The notes under the pieces were generated by a model. It was not told the origin of the DNA, ran no database searches, and saw only the letters and a program-made list of their open reading frames with translations. From assembly GCA_026168455.1 (NCBI GenBank), contig CM047426.1:1051501-1115500 (forward strand): 64,000 nucleotides of DNA. Direction: 5' to 3'. Shown here piece by piece: positions 31,097 to 44,000 of the stretch. The position numbers and the translations under genes were made by a program. Within the stretch, counting starts at the first letter, position 1, and every line of letters starts with the position of its first letter. This stretch comes from Theocolax elegans (Eukaryota; Arthropoda; Insecta; Hymenoptera; Cerocephalidae).

Positions 31097-31997
31097 GCCG
31101 GTGGTCCTCCGGAGGGTCGATCCGGGGATGGTGTAGAAAAGAACGAAAGAGGAGGAGCCGGGCCAGTGGGCCCCGCGAGGGCCGTGACGCGGGTGTCGGT
31201 TCTCTCTCCGATCCTGGCGGGTGTGTGCGGTCGCGCGTTCGGCAATCGGGTGCCGACGTAACGTCAACTCGGTCGCTCTCGCTCTCTCGCAGCCGCGGCG
31301 GAGAGTCGAGTCCCGTCCGGGGAGCTCCCTCGATCGAAACTACGGGCTCGCCCCGCGCGAGGGAACGTGGACGCGGCCGCGGCTGCCTGCTCTGGGATTC
31401 CTCCGCTCGTGGCCCGCCGTCTCTCTCTCTCGCTCTCCCTCTCGCTCCCTCTGGCAGAGGCGGCGGCGGCAAGGGCCGAGGTAGGGGGCCACCGCCTCCG
31501 CCACCGCCAGCGCCGGGTGCCTGCCGATCTCTCGGAGCTTAGTCCGCGAGCGCGCGTCTCCTCACGACGGTTGCGCGTCCCCGTCTCCCCGGCAGGGAGG
31601 GAGGCCGAGGCGCGCAGGGATACACGCTCCGGAGCCCCGATAAGCTCGGCGGCGTCGGCGGTGGCCGACCGAGGTGGCCTCGACACCGGGAGGAGAGGGA
31701 CCAGCGAATCCCGTCGCAGAGCCACCGAATCGGCCCGACCGACGGAGGGACGAGGAGAGAGAGCAAGAGAGAGAGCGAGAGAGAGAGCGAGAGTGACACG
31801 CGGGGGGCGCAACTCCCGAGCCCGACTCCCGGCCACAGATCGAGCAAGCTCCTCCGCGGAGATCGACCGATCGACACCGCACGGAGCTCCGACGCACCAA
31901 GACGACGAGAGAGAGCTGCGCGCGCGGACCGGACCGCTGGACCGGAGGATCGCGTGCACCCGAGCGAGCGAGACCGGCGGCCCCACGACACCCCAGG
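31097..31997. promoter_or_regulatory. shared divergent promoter of the collagen IV gene pair
   Basis: The 901 bp between the two divergent start codons. It is strikingly GC- and CpG-rich against AT-rich flanks. It carries GAGA-type purine tracts (about 31755-31796), CT-rich tracts (31417-31452) and a palindromic GACGTAACGTCA at 31255-31266. No convincing TATA box was seen for either gene, fitting a CpG-rich, dispersed-start promoter. Head-to-head collagen IV pairs sharing a bidirectional promoter are established in flies and vertebrates, so this arrangement is expected to give coordinated expression of both chains. The long frames crossing it on both strands are composition artefacts. Transcription starts and UTRs cannot be placed by eye. 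Confidence 0.8.
31255..31266. promoter_or_regulatory. palindromic CRE/bZIP-like motif
   Basis: GACGTAACGTCA in the divergent promoter. It is a near-palindrome built from two GACGT/ACGTC half-sites, resembling ATF/CREB-family targets. Its position about 160 bp upstream of the Col4a1 ATG fits a promoter element. Function is inferred from the motif only. Confidence 0.35.
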
Positions 31998-32099
31998 ATG
32001 CGGCCGAGGCCCCGCGTCCCGGGCTGCCTCGCCGCTCCCGTCCTCCTCCTCCTCGTCGGCTGCGCCTGCTGCTGGCTCCTGCCCGCCGCCACGGCCATC
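31998..32099 (+). CDS. vkg: viking coding exon 1 (signal peptide)
   Basis: ATG at 31998, then MRPRPRVPGCLAAPVLLLLV, GCACCWLLPAATAI: a basic n-region, a hydrophobic core and small residues at the probable cleavage site. It ends in phase 0 at the donor GTGAGT (32100-32105). The exon is very GC-rich like the promoter. The start is chosen because it is the first ATG that yields a leader and because it joins exon 2 in phase. Confidence 0.8.
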
Positions 32100-35000
32100 G
32101 TGAGTACACTTTCCTTCTACGATTTAACACCAGATCCCGCATCCGAAATCCCGGCGACAGCTCGCCTCGATCGGTCCTCTCGCGCTCCCGATCGACGCGC
32201 TCGCGCCCGAAGAGAGAGAGACGGACGCGCCGAGTGAGGGCGGGGAACGGAGGGGAAGTCTATCGCGCGGAGAGGGGGGGGGGCTGGGCCGCATAGGAGG
32301 GAGGACACCGTAGGGGAAGGGTGGGGGGGGGGAAGCGATACCACGACCGGAGGGCTGGTCGACGGTCCCGTTCACCTACTTCTTCCTTCCTTCCTTCCTT
32401 CCTCTATTTTTTTGTTCGTCTTCCCTCCTGATTTACGGTGATCGATCGAGTTCGATAACAATGGGCATATACCCACGTGCTACAATATCCCAGGTATCGA
32501 TCTTGAACGATTATACGGATCTATAATTACACGTTGCAATAATTTCGTAACTGACGTATACGCGCGCACACACCTGACGATCACGATAATAATGACGATT
32601 ATCCGAAATTAATAACCGGTTGAAAATTGAAAGGTAAATTATCTTGATTGACGGGCGATGCGTCTGTATATATACGGCGGCGGAGTGATTTCGAAACGCA
32701 TCTATCTGTATAACGCGCGCGATAATCCCGAAAAATTGATCGATTCCTCGTGTACACGCGCGAAAAGCTCTCGGGGGATCGAGATCGTGACCTCCGCCGT
32801 TACACGCGTACGCGCGATTCTCCGAAATCCATCGATAGAGGGAAGGGGTTGATACGCATACATATACGTGCACGAACGTCAAAAGTTCATCTCGGTTTAT
32901 CGCAAGCTCTACACACGCTGTCTTATTACACGCACGCACACACATAATATACGCGCGTTTTCTACAGTCTGAGCGGTATTAATTCTCATCGCCGAGAACA
33001 ATATATTTTCGATCCGACTGCACGGACCGCGGCTTCGTAACTTCCGCGTTACAAGGAATCAAACCGATTTTTAACGCCCGGGACGATATATCGATTTTAT
33101 ATTCCCGTGCGAAATCGCGTTGTATAGTCACACTTGCATACATTCATATATTTCGTGTTCTACGAAACCTCGATGACTCTCTTTCTCTCTGTCTCTCTCT
33201 ACGCTTTCATTCGCAGCTGCGTTTTATCATCGTTGCCTATGTACATCCTATGTGTATATTCATTTTTCTTATTGCACTCACTCGTGATTTATAAATTAAT
33301 TTTCAATCAATCGAGAGAACGCGCGTGAATTGATTATCTATTACACACATATACCCACATATATGCATATACGCTTATTAATTACGATTGATCATCGTTC
33401 GCGCTGTCACTAGGCGATCTTATATTCTTGAATTAATATCCCTAACCTATATATATTCAATTATTAACAATTGTATGTATTTGACATTATTAAATATGTA
33501 ATGTATTAAAAAATATTTATATATAAATATATAAATCTATGAAACTTTCTTGCAAGATGAAAAAATAGATTTGGAGAATTTGACGATTTTTAATCGGATA
33601 ATTTTAACGATTTATACGATCGATACACACGTACAAAGGGTAATGTATATACATGTGCACAGAAATTTTTGATTATACTCGTAAAATAATACCGTAAATC
33701 TTATATGTGTTATTGTAAATACAAGGATGAACGGAGGGGGGGGGGGGGTGAATGGTAGCGCGGAAATTGAAGAATAAACGAACGCGATTGTGATTGATCA
33801 ATGAGCCGTTTTCGATGATGCATTATCCCATGTACAAACATATACCCACACGCAACACCTGCGATCGAATAGCGCGCTTGATTGTGCATTATTACCTAAC
33901 CAAGACGTAATTTACCTGGCATTATCACGATAATTGCGATGTTAATAGGCATTTAATGTTTTTACCGCGGTATACGGGCAGTCTTATTATTTTAACTTTT
34001 TAATGATTGATAGAACGTTGTTATTATTCTTTTATGTATAAATTTGGTGGAGTGAGTGACGTTAGTTTCCTCGTAATTAGTAAAATTGAGTTAGCAATTT
34101 GATTAAGAGAACTGAGGTTATGGTGTGTTCGTTAACTATATGATATTTTAATCGATATACCTACGTAAAGAAACATCGAGAAAAGGGTTGAATCTGACGA
34201 ATCGATGATTTTCAAAGTTAATAATCATTGTTATAGAATATCAAGTCGATAGAATTTTACTCCATAAATCAAATGAAATATCAAAGATAAAGAGTGAACA
34301 TCGTCACTCACTTTCTTTTGAGAAGTACAAAAATGTCCTTCAAAGCCAAATATATATAGGTATCAATTTAGAAACTCAATCTAATCGAGTTAAAAATCAA
34401 AATTTTCCTTTAGAAAAGAATACCTGAAAAGATCGGTATATCCAATTAAAATCTCATTCTATAATTAAATATAAAATATAAGTTTAAAGAATATAAGAAA
34501 AAAAAATACATAGACAGAAAAAGCGGTATTAGTAAAATGACTATTGTTTCTAAGCAATCGAGAGACGTTGCGGATTCAACAGATGTAGATAGTAAACATT
34601 GATATATATGTAGTAAAATATTACCCATGTGTATATAAAAAATAGTAATATATACAATAAAATATAATCATTTTGACTAAACTTTTCCCTACCTCCGCGT
34701 CAAACTGATTTCCCACATCAAACAATTATATACCTTATACGTTACTCCCCAATACTCGAAAACACACTAACAAAAATGTAATCTTGCGATTAGTGGAGTG
34801 TTGTTTCAAATATGGTTGCAAATATAATCCAGTTGATGTTAGACGATTCTTCTATTACCTGCAAGTAGATTCCATTAAAATCAAAATCTCGCTATATATA
34901 TATATATATAATACATTTTGGTGAGTGGACCAAAAAGTATAAAGCAAAACTTCTCGAAATAGGATAAAACGAGATTCCTCGAATTAACGAACGATTAACA

Positions 35001-38000
35001 AAACGCATGACCACTCGCCCTTTCGAAAATAAAAAGAAAAAGTAAATTAGATAATGTTGCACGCGTTATTCTCACTCCGAATACACATTATACACAGTGT
35101 ATATAAGGAAAACAAGTATCTCTCGACTTCCGCGTTGGACGTGCCAGAGCGAAAAATCGAGTATGTATGTATATATACATACATATGCACACTCCTCCCC
35201 GGACCGAATGTTGAAATCGCCCGGTGTGTGGAGTCGGTGCAGGCAGGCGAGTTGCACTCGTAGGCGACTTCGACGCCCGACCCGACTCGATCGTGATGCA
35301 CACACACACACACTCACACTCTCGCTAATGCGAAATAAGGGACCCTGAAAAATCGCAACCTCGTTAACCAAAGGCTAACGATCTCTCCTTTCGGTATACA
35401 CACACACACACACACACCAAATATCTCCTTCGATCATCTTCTTCGTCTTCCTGTATACCTATATATATATACACGAAAATCGATTCCGCGATCGGATGAT
35501 ACGTATACGTGCATTACATACGCTGAACCGATACTTTTTCGTGCACAGTATGCTCCACGATTACGATATTTATCGAATATTTTGGAATAATATATATATT
35601 CTTCGATTTTTAAGTTGCTGTACCAAAAAAAATGATGTTGAAAGTGTAATGAACTTGAGTGCGTATATGCATTTTCAATTTCATAGATGTATTATCGTTG
35701 ATACTTACCGCGTCTGGTGCATCTATAAATCGGCGGAGTGTATTTACATTGCGTTTACTAAGCTGGTTAGTTATAGGTTAGAAAGTGTAAATATAGATGT
35801 TTGACAAGTTAATTACTCTATCTCCATAAATGTCTAGTGATATTTCAACGCGCTTAATGTACACATATATACATATAGTTTTACAACAACTTTTAACTTA
35901 TTATATTATTTTTCTATATATACATAATCTTTCACGAATTCGACTAGGTATATTCGTTATGATACGTTATTTATCGATCGATCGATCGTCATTTACCCAA
36001 CGTTTTGAGTGCAATAAGTATAGCATTTCGTAATTTAACAATTTGTTAATACGGATTAAAAATTTCACGTAATCGATGGATTAGTTACATTTTCATTGTA
36101 TTGGATAGAATCAAGCCACTATTTTTATTATTTATACACGTGTATTCTCGATTATTTAAGTGATACACCGAACGTTTCGTTAATTAATCTAAAATAAGTG
36201 CATGCGTTCAAAATTAATTTATCAAAATAATGACTATGTAAGTTCATAAATGAGATGATCAAAGTTTTAGTATTTATAGCAATGTGTACAATTTTATACT
36301 GACCGAAGAGTATAATTTTATCAGTTAAATACCAATTGCAAATAAAAGTAGTCGACATATTCCACTACTCTAGTTAATTTAATCATCTTTCACTATTTAT
36401 AATATCAATCTTTTATGTATTTTACGTATCATCAAAATACTACATTTTTACAATATTTATTATTTTTATTTTCCTACATTAACTAACAAAGTGATGAAAA
36501 TATCACTACAATATCGAGAATGTACAAGTATATCACTGCCACTACTTGAATATTATTAATAATATAACTTTATTAAGAGTGAATATAACGTGAATAAATG
36601 TTCGTAAACAATATCGATTCCCGTCAATTCAACTATTTTCACTTAGAATAAATTGTTTAGATAATTACAATTACTCGTATAGTAATTCGATGAATTTTTT
36701 TAAAATATGACGTATACATGTGAGACACGTAAAACTCAAAATTTACGTATATATACTGTATAAATATATTGTAAGTGTAAACAATTAACTTGTCACTTTT
36801 CAACAGGAAATATAAGAAAGTGTAAAATTATAATATATTAAACATTTTTATTATAATTTAAAGGTCTCTCGTTCTTCATGACTTATCTATATCTTGAAAA
36901 ATTGGCAGCTCTCAATATGCGGTTAAAATGAACTTACAACAACACCGATCGATACGAAATACACACACGAATAAAATGATACACACCAACGATCACTATG
37001 TTATTGAATAATTAACGAAAAATATATCGGGTCTTTATAAAATATAACGTAACGATTCAGATATGTATATATATAGGTATGTATGTGTGTAAAATGGAGT
37101 TTGCGGGGATCTCTTATAGAGCAATTACAATTACGTGACCACCGATAAATTCCTCCCGTTTCTCTGTCTCCGTGTCGAATGCGCGAGCCAATTAAAATCT
37201 CTTTTATCTAAATTGCACCAAGATACAGTGGGTATATAGATATTCCGAGAATATATTTCGCTCGTGCGTCGACCGAGTTCAAGTGCGCTAAACAGACACA
37301 AAACCCTATACATACCACAATTCCGGAAGCCTTCTTTCTCTCTTTCTCCTTTCTCTTTTCTTTCGTATATATTATATATATACATATGTGTGCAGCCTTG
37401 TGTACATCTATACGTGAATGAATCGGTTGACGGCGAAAAGTCATCGGCTGCGACGAGAACCTCATATATTTTTACGATTCTAAGTATAAGAAAAAAAGAA
37501 GAGAGAGAGAGAGAGCAAGAGAGAAGAACGGAGAAGAGGAAGCTAAAATCTGAAATCAAGCGAACCGCTCCGTCGAGTTTATCACGGAGAATATAAGTCG
37601 CGTTCTAAGAGATACGCGTTCATAATTTCGTGCTTGTGCTTATGTGTGTATATATATATATAAGAGAGAGAATTTTATATATTTCCCTTTGGTCACGATC
37701 GGTTAAGCCGACTTGGTCAAGTATATATACACACGTCTCACTCAAATCTATATTTCTCATGATATTCTATATTCAAGATCTTAGGTCATTACGTTGGAAT
37801 CTTCATTTCGTTTCGTTTTCTCGTGGTGGAAAATCGTTAAGATCACGGGCTTTTTTATCGCTCGGCATTCGTGAAGATTATATTGTTACAATGGACAAAT
37901 GGTGCAACTTAACTTCTTACAGTTATACTCTTTATTGAATTTTAGTGCGATGAAAATTTCCTGTATTTCGCTTTACATAAAAGTAAAAGTCAACATTTAT

Positions 38001-41000
38001 TATTGCAAAATGAGAAAATTTTTTTTCATTTTACATTTCAGAGAAATTCATTTTTTTCTCAATAGTTAATAAATATAATCACTCTTTCGTAATGCATATA
38101 TTTTTATGCACTATTTTTGATAAGTCGGTCACGTGCGATAAATAACGATTAACTATTGGCGTTTTGAAATAGTGACAAAAAATGTAATATATTACGACGA
38201 GATAGTGGTTATTTACTATATTTTATTTTTATTTAAATATCTACTTCGTAAAATTCACTATTTTCATATAGTTGATCTTCAGTTTGGCAATAAACTATAC
38301 AGTTCGAAGTGTTCACTATTTTAGGACTGACTGGTGACAAATAAACTGAAAAAAATTATGATAAAAAAAATGAGATATTAATATTCACTGTTCCGATAAA
38401 TGTGAGTCGATGTATTTTTCATTATTTATATTAATAAAAATAAAAATCGATAGTATACATTGACGTAAGAAAACGGAGAATTAAAAAATCAATCTTACCA
38501 TATATCGCTTTGCGAAATAAAAATAAAAAAGTATATAACATATTCTACATAATATGCGATACGTTTACTATAGTCAAAATTTAATAATTATAGATCTATC
38601 TAAATTATTGAAAGTAAGAATAAACGTCTTCTAAAATTCATCATTCGCTATTATATATAATTAACTCTTAATTAATAAACAACAACCGTTATATTTTTCT
38701 GTTGTGATGAAGAAGCATCATACACGTCGAAAGTAGTAATTTTCTTTATTGATAGAGCGTATAAACCATAGTTAAACAGCATACAAATTCGAATATAAAA
38801 GCTACATATATAAATATATACACACGGGTCGTTTAAAAAAAGCGTCACCACCCCTCGCGAAAAAAAAGCAAAGGAAGAGAAAGAAAGAAAAAAAGAACGA
38901 GTACAAATCGAAACTGGTACGAATATTTTTAAAGAACTACATGTGCTCCTTCGCGAGAGATATAATACAAAAATAGGATCGTTTGAACTTCAAACCTCGA
39001 ATAGCGTAACGTATAAATATAATAAACAGCCCTTAAAAAATTAAAATTTCTTAGTTTGACAAGTTGAACGACGTTTGCAAATGTTCGCGTTAATATACTA
39101 CGAAATAATTTATTATTTATCGGTTCGAGGATTTCATACGGGCATCTCTCGTTCTTTATTTTGTGCATACACTGAGAACAATTTTTTAGTATAAACTATA
39201 CTATTTTAATGGCAAACGGAGGACAGAGTTACAAAATTATGAAAATTGCCATAATAATCGTAAAAATAGCCATTATTAATAGTAATTTGTTCTCAATGGT
39301 GACAATATTTACCATTATTAATAGCAATGTTTTCAATTGTGTAAGTCTGTTCTACGTTTACCATTAAAATAGTAATTTATACTACCAAATTTTTCTCAGT
39401 ATATAAAGTAACATAGCTGTTAGTGTTTTATTTAATCACGATGAGAGTTCGGGACTGTGATTTGAAAAAAAATTTTGGATAAAAAATAGTACGAATGATC
39501 GATCGACATTGGTATAGTTCGAAGGTTTATGGTTTTCTCGTGAACGGGGAGGGTGGTGTACGTGTGCGTCTATTAATAGTAGAGACAGTGTATACAAAAC
39601 GAGGAGAGGCCTTGCTCGAACTTAGTTTCGCTCCCTCCTGGTTTCTTCGATGGGAACCCGTCGTCGTCGTTGTCGTCGTTTATTATTAGTTTGAGTGTAT
39701 CGGTCGACTATTTTTGAGAGTACGATTGCACCAATCTCTCTCTCTCTCTTTCTGTGTATTTACCTATCTTTATTTTTCTCACACAAGATCCTTTTCCTCC
39801 GGTGTAACGCGCAAGCTACGTATATCGATGGAGATTATACTCGGTTTTCTTATACCAATGTGAAGATCAAATTATTATATTTATTCTTAAATTACAAAAA
39901 AATACGAGCACAATTTTTAAATTATTTTGACTCGTTTTTGGTATATAGGTGAATAATTAAAAAAAGCGATAGTGGGTATTAGTTAAATGTTTTACGGGAA
40001 CTTTCTCACGAGAGAGGATAATATTATGTACTTCAACTCCGGGAATCGAAATTTTCGGAAACTATACGATTCTTCGTTCCGAAAGAAATATGCATGGCCT
40101 TGTTTTTTTTAATCTATAGGGGAAAAAGGTCTTGATGCAAATTGAAATACTCTCAAAATTGTCTTCGAGTGAAAAAATCATTCTTTCGAAGTAAAAATCG
40201 GTATCAAGAATTTATCAAGTTAAATATCAGATTCGAAGAACGAAAATCCTTATCCCAAATGTAACTTCAATTTTCTATTGAAAAATTTAAAAAAAATTGT
40301 ACATTTAGAGACAAATCTAAATGAATGTCGATATGTATAGTCAAAATTTAATTTCAATGAAGCTAAATATCAAACTTGAAGAATCTCTCAATTGCAAATG
40401 TAAACCTCAATTTTCCTTAGAAAAGTGAAAAATTACTTAATTCTAGTAATTCAATTCTAATGAAAATTTCACTCCGCAAAACGTCATGACAACTTTCGCG
40501 TAAACTTCAAATAAATTCGAGAGAAACTTAGAATCAAATCGACTATTAATTTATTTTCCCTAAAATGAAAATAAAGCTCAAATCGTGAGCTTTAAATATA
40601 GAAGTTTAGTTTATTTAAACGGTTTGAAAATTTGGTTTGCTGTATATACTTCTAGTAAAATTGAAATCTCTACAAATATTTTCGAATATTCATAAAATAC
40701 GAACGAATTTCGAGGAATCAAAGTTAAAATGTAACTTCTTTATCTAATCTATATTTTTTAATATTTTTGAATATGAATTAAATATCGAATTGGAGACGAT
40801 AAACTTCCTAGGAGTTTCCAAAAAAAAGGAACCATCGCTCATAATCTAAAACATTATAAATCTCAATCTACAATACACTTGGGGGAAAATGATCAACAGC
40901 ACTCGTACCTCACACAATTATTAACCAACCCCAACAATATATATATATATATATAATACAATCCAATTCTTCGCGGTAAAAGCTCACTCTCCGCATATAC

Positions 41001-44000
41001 ACCGCGGTGAAACGCGCTCTACATATTTTCCGTAAACAAGTTCGAATCTGTCGACTTAGTTTCTCAGAATCAAATACCCGATAATGTGCGCTCATCTAGG
41101 TATACATATCTCTCTCTGACAATTTTTTTTCCTCTCTCGATCTCTACTACTACTACCGCCCTATTTACGATAAAGAAAACGTACCAAGGGCGATCGCATC
41201 GTCGTCCGAGGAAACTAAAAAATTACGTTTTCACGATAAATTATTTTAATAGGACATCTAAATATCGCGCGCTCTGTAAATAGAAAAAAAAAGAAGTCTT
41301 GATTATTTATTTATCGTAAGCGGTTGATATTATATACACATCACACACATGTATATGTACCATCCGATTTCTGATCACTGCAGTTACATATACAATAAGT
41401 TAACATTGAAATTTTGTAATACTTTTTAAGATTTTAAATAATGCGAAAATTACTGTGGTATTGATTAAAATTCATATTATTGAAACAAAATAAATAATAG
41501 TTCGAAATAATATATGTGAAAAAAAAAATTTTGCGCTTATTGTATAGTAGCAGTATGCTATAACTGCAGAATATTACGTCAACAAGACACAAATCCTAAC
41601 TTCTGTTATTTTGGTAGATTTCTGTAATTGATTGTTCAAATATAGTTTTTAATTTTCATTTATTCCTAAATTGTTGCACATGATAGAATGTACTTTAACT
41701 CATACAATTAAACAAATATGCAAATTCTATGATAAATTAGAAAAATCTTATGAAATTTTGAATTTCTCGAAGGGTATATAATATACAGATAAGTTATAAT
41801 ATGAATGAGATATATAGGCATAAAAATTTATAAGAATTATAAAACGCAGAGTTAATTTTTTACGGCTACTGTAATTTTAAATAAGAAATTTTATCAAAAG
41901 CTCATTTTTTACATTTATATTTTATATTTTATTATATATAGTTATATATAATATAATAAATGTCCGCGCGTAGATATAGCGCAAACAATGAATCTTGCAA
42001 ATACTGCAAAGAACCCAAACATCAAAAATCGTGGAGGGTCACTTATACGCTAAAACCATATAAGTATAGCTTCTTCTATATATTTGCAGGAGGCAACTGA
42101 TGCTTAAGCCACTTTCGCAGTTATTGCATAAGACTTACACACCAAACGTGCAGTATAAAATTTTTTTCAGTCACGTGGATTTTTTTAACTTGATCTATTA
42201 CTATATAACTACACTGAGAGAAGGATTTATTTGATATTAAGATATTTATTAACAGTTAACAAATATAGTCTTAGATTTGTTAACAGTTAATAAATATCTT
42301 AATATCAAATAAATCCTTCTCTCAGTGTACGTGAGATTACCCAAATGCACTTTATACTTCAATAATTATTTATCGTTACTAATTACACTAACAATATATT
42401 AATTACCAATACCGATCATGAATTAAACGTGTCATACAAAGTTTACATTTCCATCGATTCGTTTATCAATTAACATAATGTACGCACTTCTCGTAAAAGA
42501 AAAGGAAAAAATATATTTTTTCAGAAGGGATAATGATTAGTAAAGAATTTTAATTTAAAAAAAAAAGAAAGTAAAGTTAAACGCGACCATAAAAAAGGGA
42601 AGAAAGTAAAAGAGAGCTTACAATCGAGAATTAAATTTCTTAGACGCTCATTGGATACCGGGTCGTTTGAAGGGAAGCTAATTATCTTTTACGTATAGAG
42701 AGAAGAGAGAAGAGAGAGGAGATGTCTCGCGTTTCACGCACACAACAACAATATTTTTCTTCGCTTGATTTGTCCGCATTCTAAGAAAACAAGAGAGACA
42801 CGCGCTTATAATATATATCGAACTTTTTTTCTTCTTTTTTTCCATTTTTTATTTTCCTACGAAAAAAAAGAAACGACGAAGAGTCTTTTGTGTATGGAAA
42901 ATCGGGAGTACATGCATATACATATAAGCTTGTAAAGGGATCAGGTTTGAAATTATTTTATCGAGCTTTTCGTATACTTCTTTCCTCTCTAATTAAAGAC
43001 TATATTATGTATGCTAAGTGTAAAAACTTGAAAATTCTTTTATTTTTTAGTGTCGTATATATATAAATTACCAATCTAAATATAATAGAACTCGATATTA
43101 AAGTGAAGAATATATCTCTCTGTATGTAAGAAAAACAAATTAAACACGCGCGTTGATCGAGAGGTTTTTTAACTGTGAGCGAAAAATTATCTGGTGTGTG
43201 TATAATATGAAATGCCCTCAGCTCTCGCATATACACATAGCTTTATTTCTATCAATGAGTCAAACGCGAGCGATGATATAAGCTCGTAAATTATACGAGC
43301 GATATCATAAACTTAACGTTTTCTCTTTTTTTTTTGCAAAAAACTCGCAGGCTTGCTAAAATCGTCCCAGTAAATGCGTATTTACATTTTTTTAAACGAA
43401 AAAATGGGAAAACGCGTACAGTGCGACCCTGAATCGTATAGTTAACCGACAATTTTTACAATGGTATTAGATATTTAGTTTTGATACGTATATGCTAAAT
43501 TTACGTATTATTAATCCTATACATTATATGAGGGTACAATATTGATATTGAAGAGGGAAAATTGGTAATTTTACACTATAATATAGAAATCATGTTCTAG
43601 AAGATATTTGCGTATTTTTTTATAGTTTCAGGTTAAAAATAAATTAATTTACCGTTTTTTCTGACAATTTTCTTTTATGTTTTTTTTTTAAATATTTTCC
43701 GATTTTTAATAACAAGATCGTTTTAGTTTGTATTAAGGTATCGAATGAAACAAAGCAAAGGATCGACTCAAAATCTTATATACCATTTTCTGGCCACCTT
43801 TTCCGTCAGAAATTTGTCAAATTATTATTATATAGTAAAACATCTGTTTACCCGTATAATTTGCAATTATAATTTTCATTCACATTTGTAATTATTTTTA
43901 TTTATTTCAATGTTTAATCTGTATGTACATAAAAATTGCCCCCTTAAGGGGACAAGCCTGGGTTAAAACCTGAAAAAGAAGCAATTGTTTTAATGGTATA

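Noticed and set aside
31264..32296. Long overlapping frames on both strands (292 and 309 codons) in the GC-rich region
   Set aside because: Arg/Ser/Pro-rich, low-complexity translations produced by GC-rich sequence with few stops. They overlap the divergent promoter and exon 1 and contain no domain.
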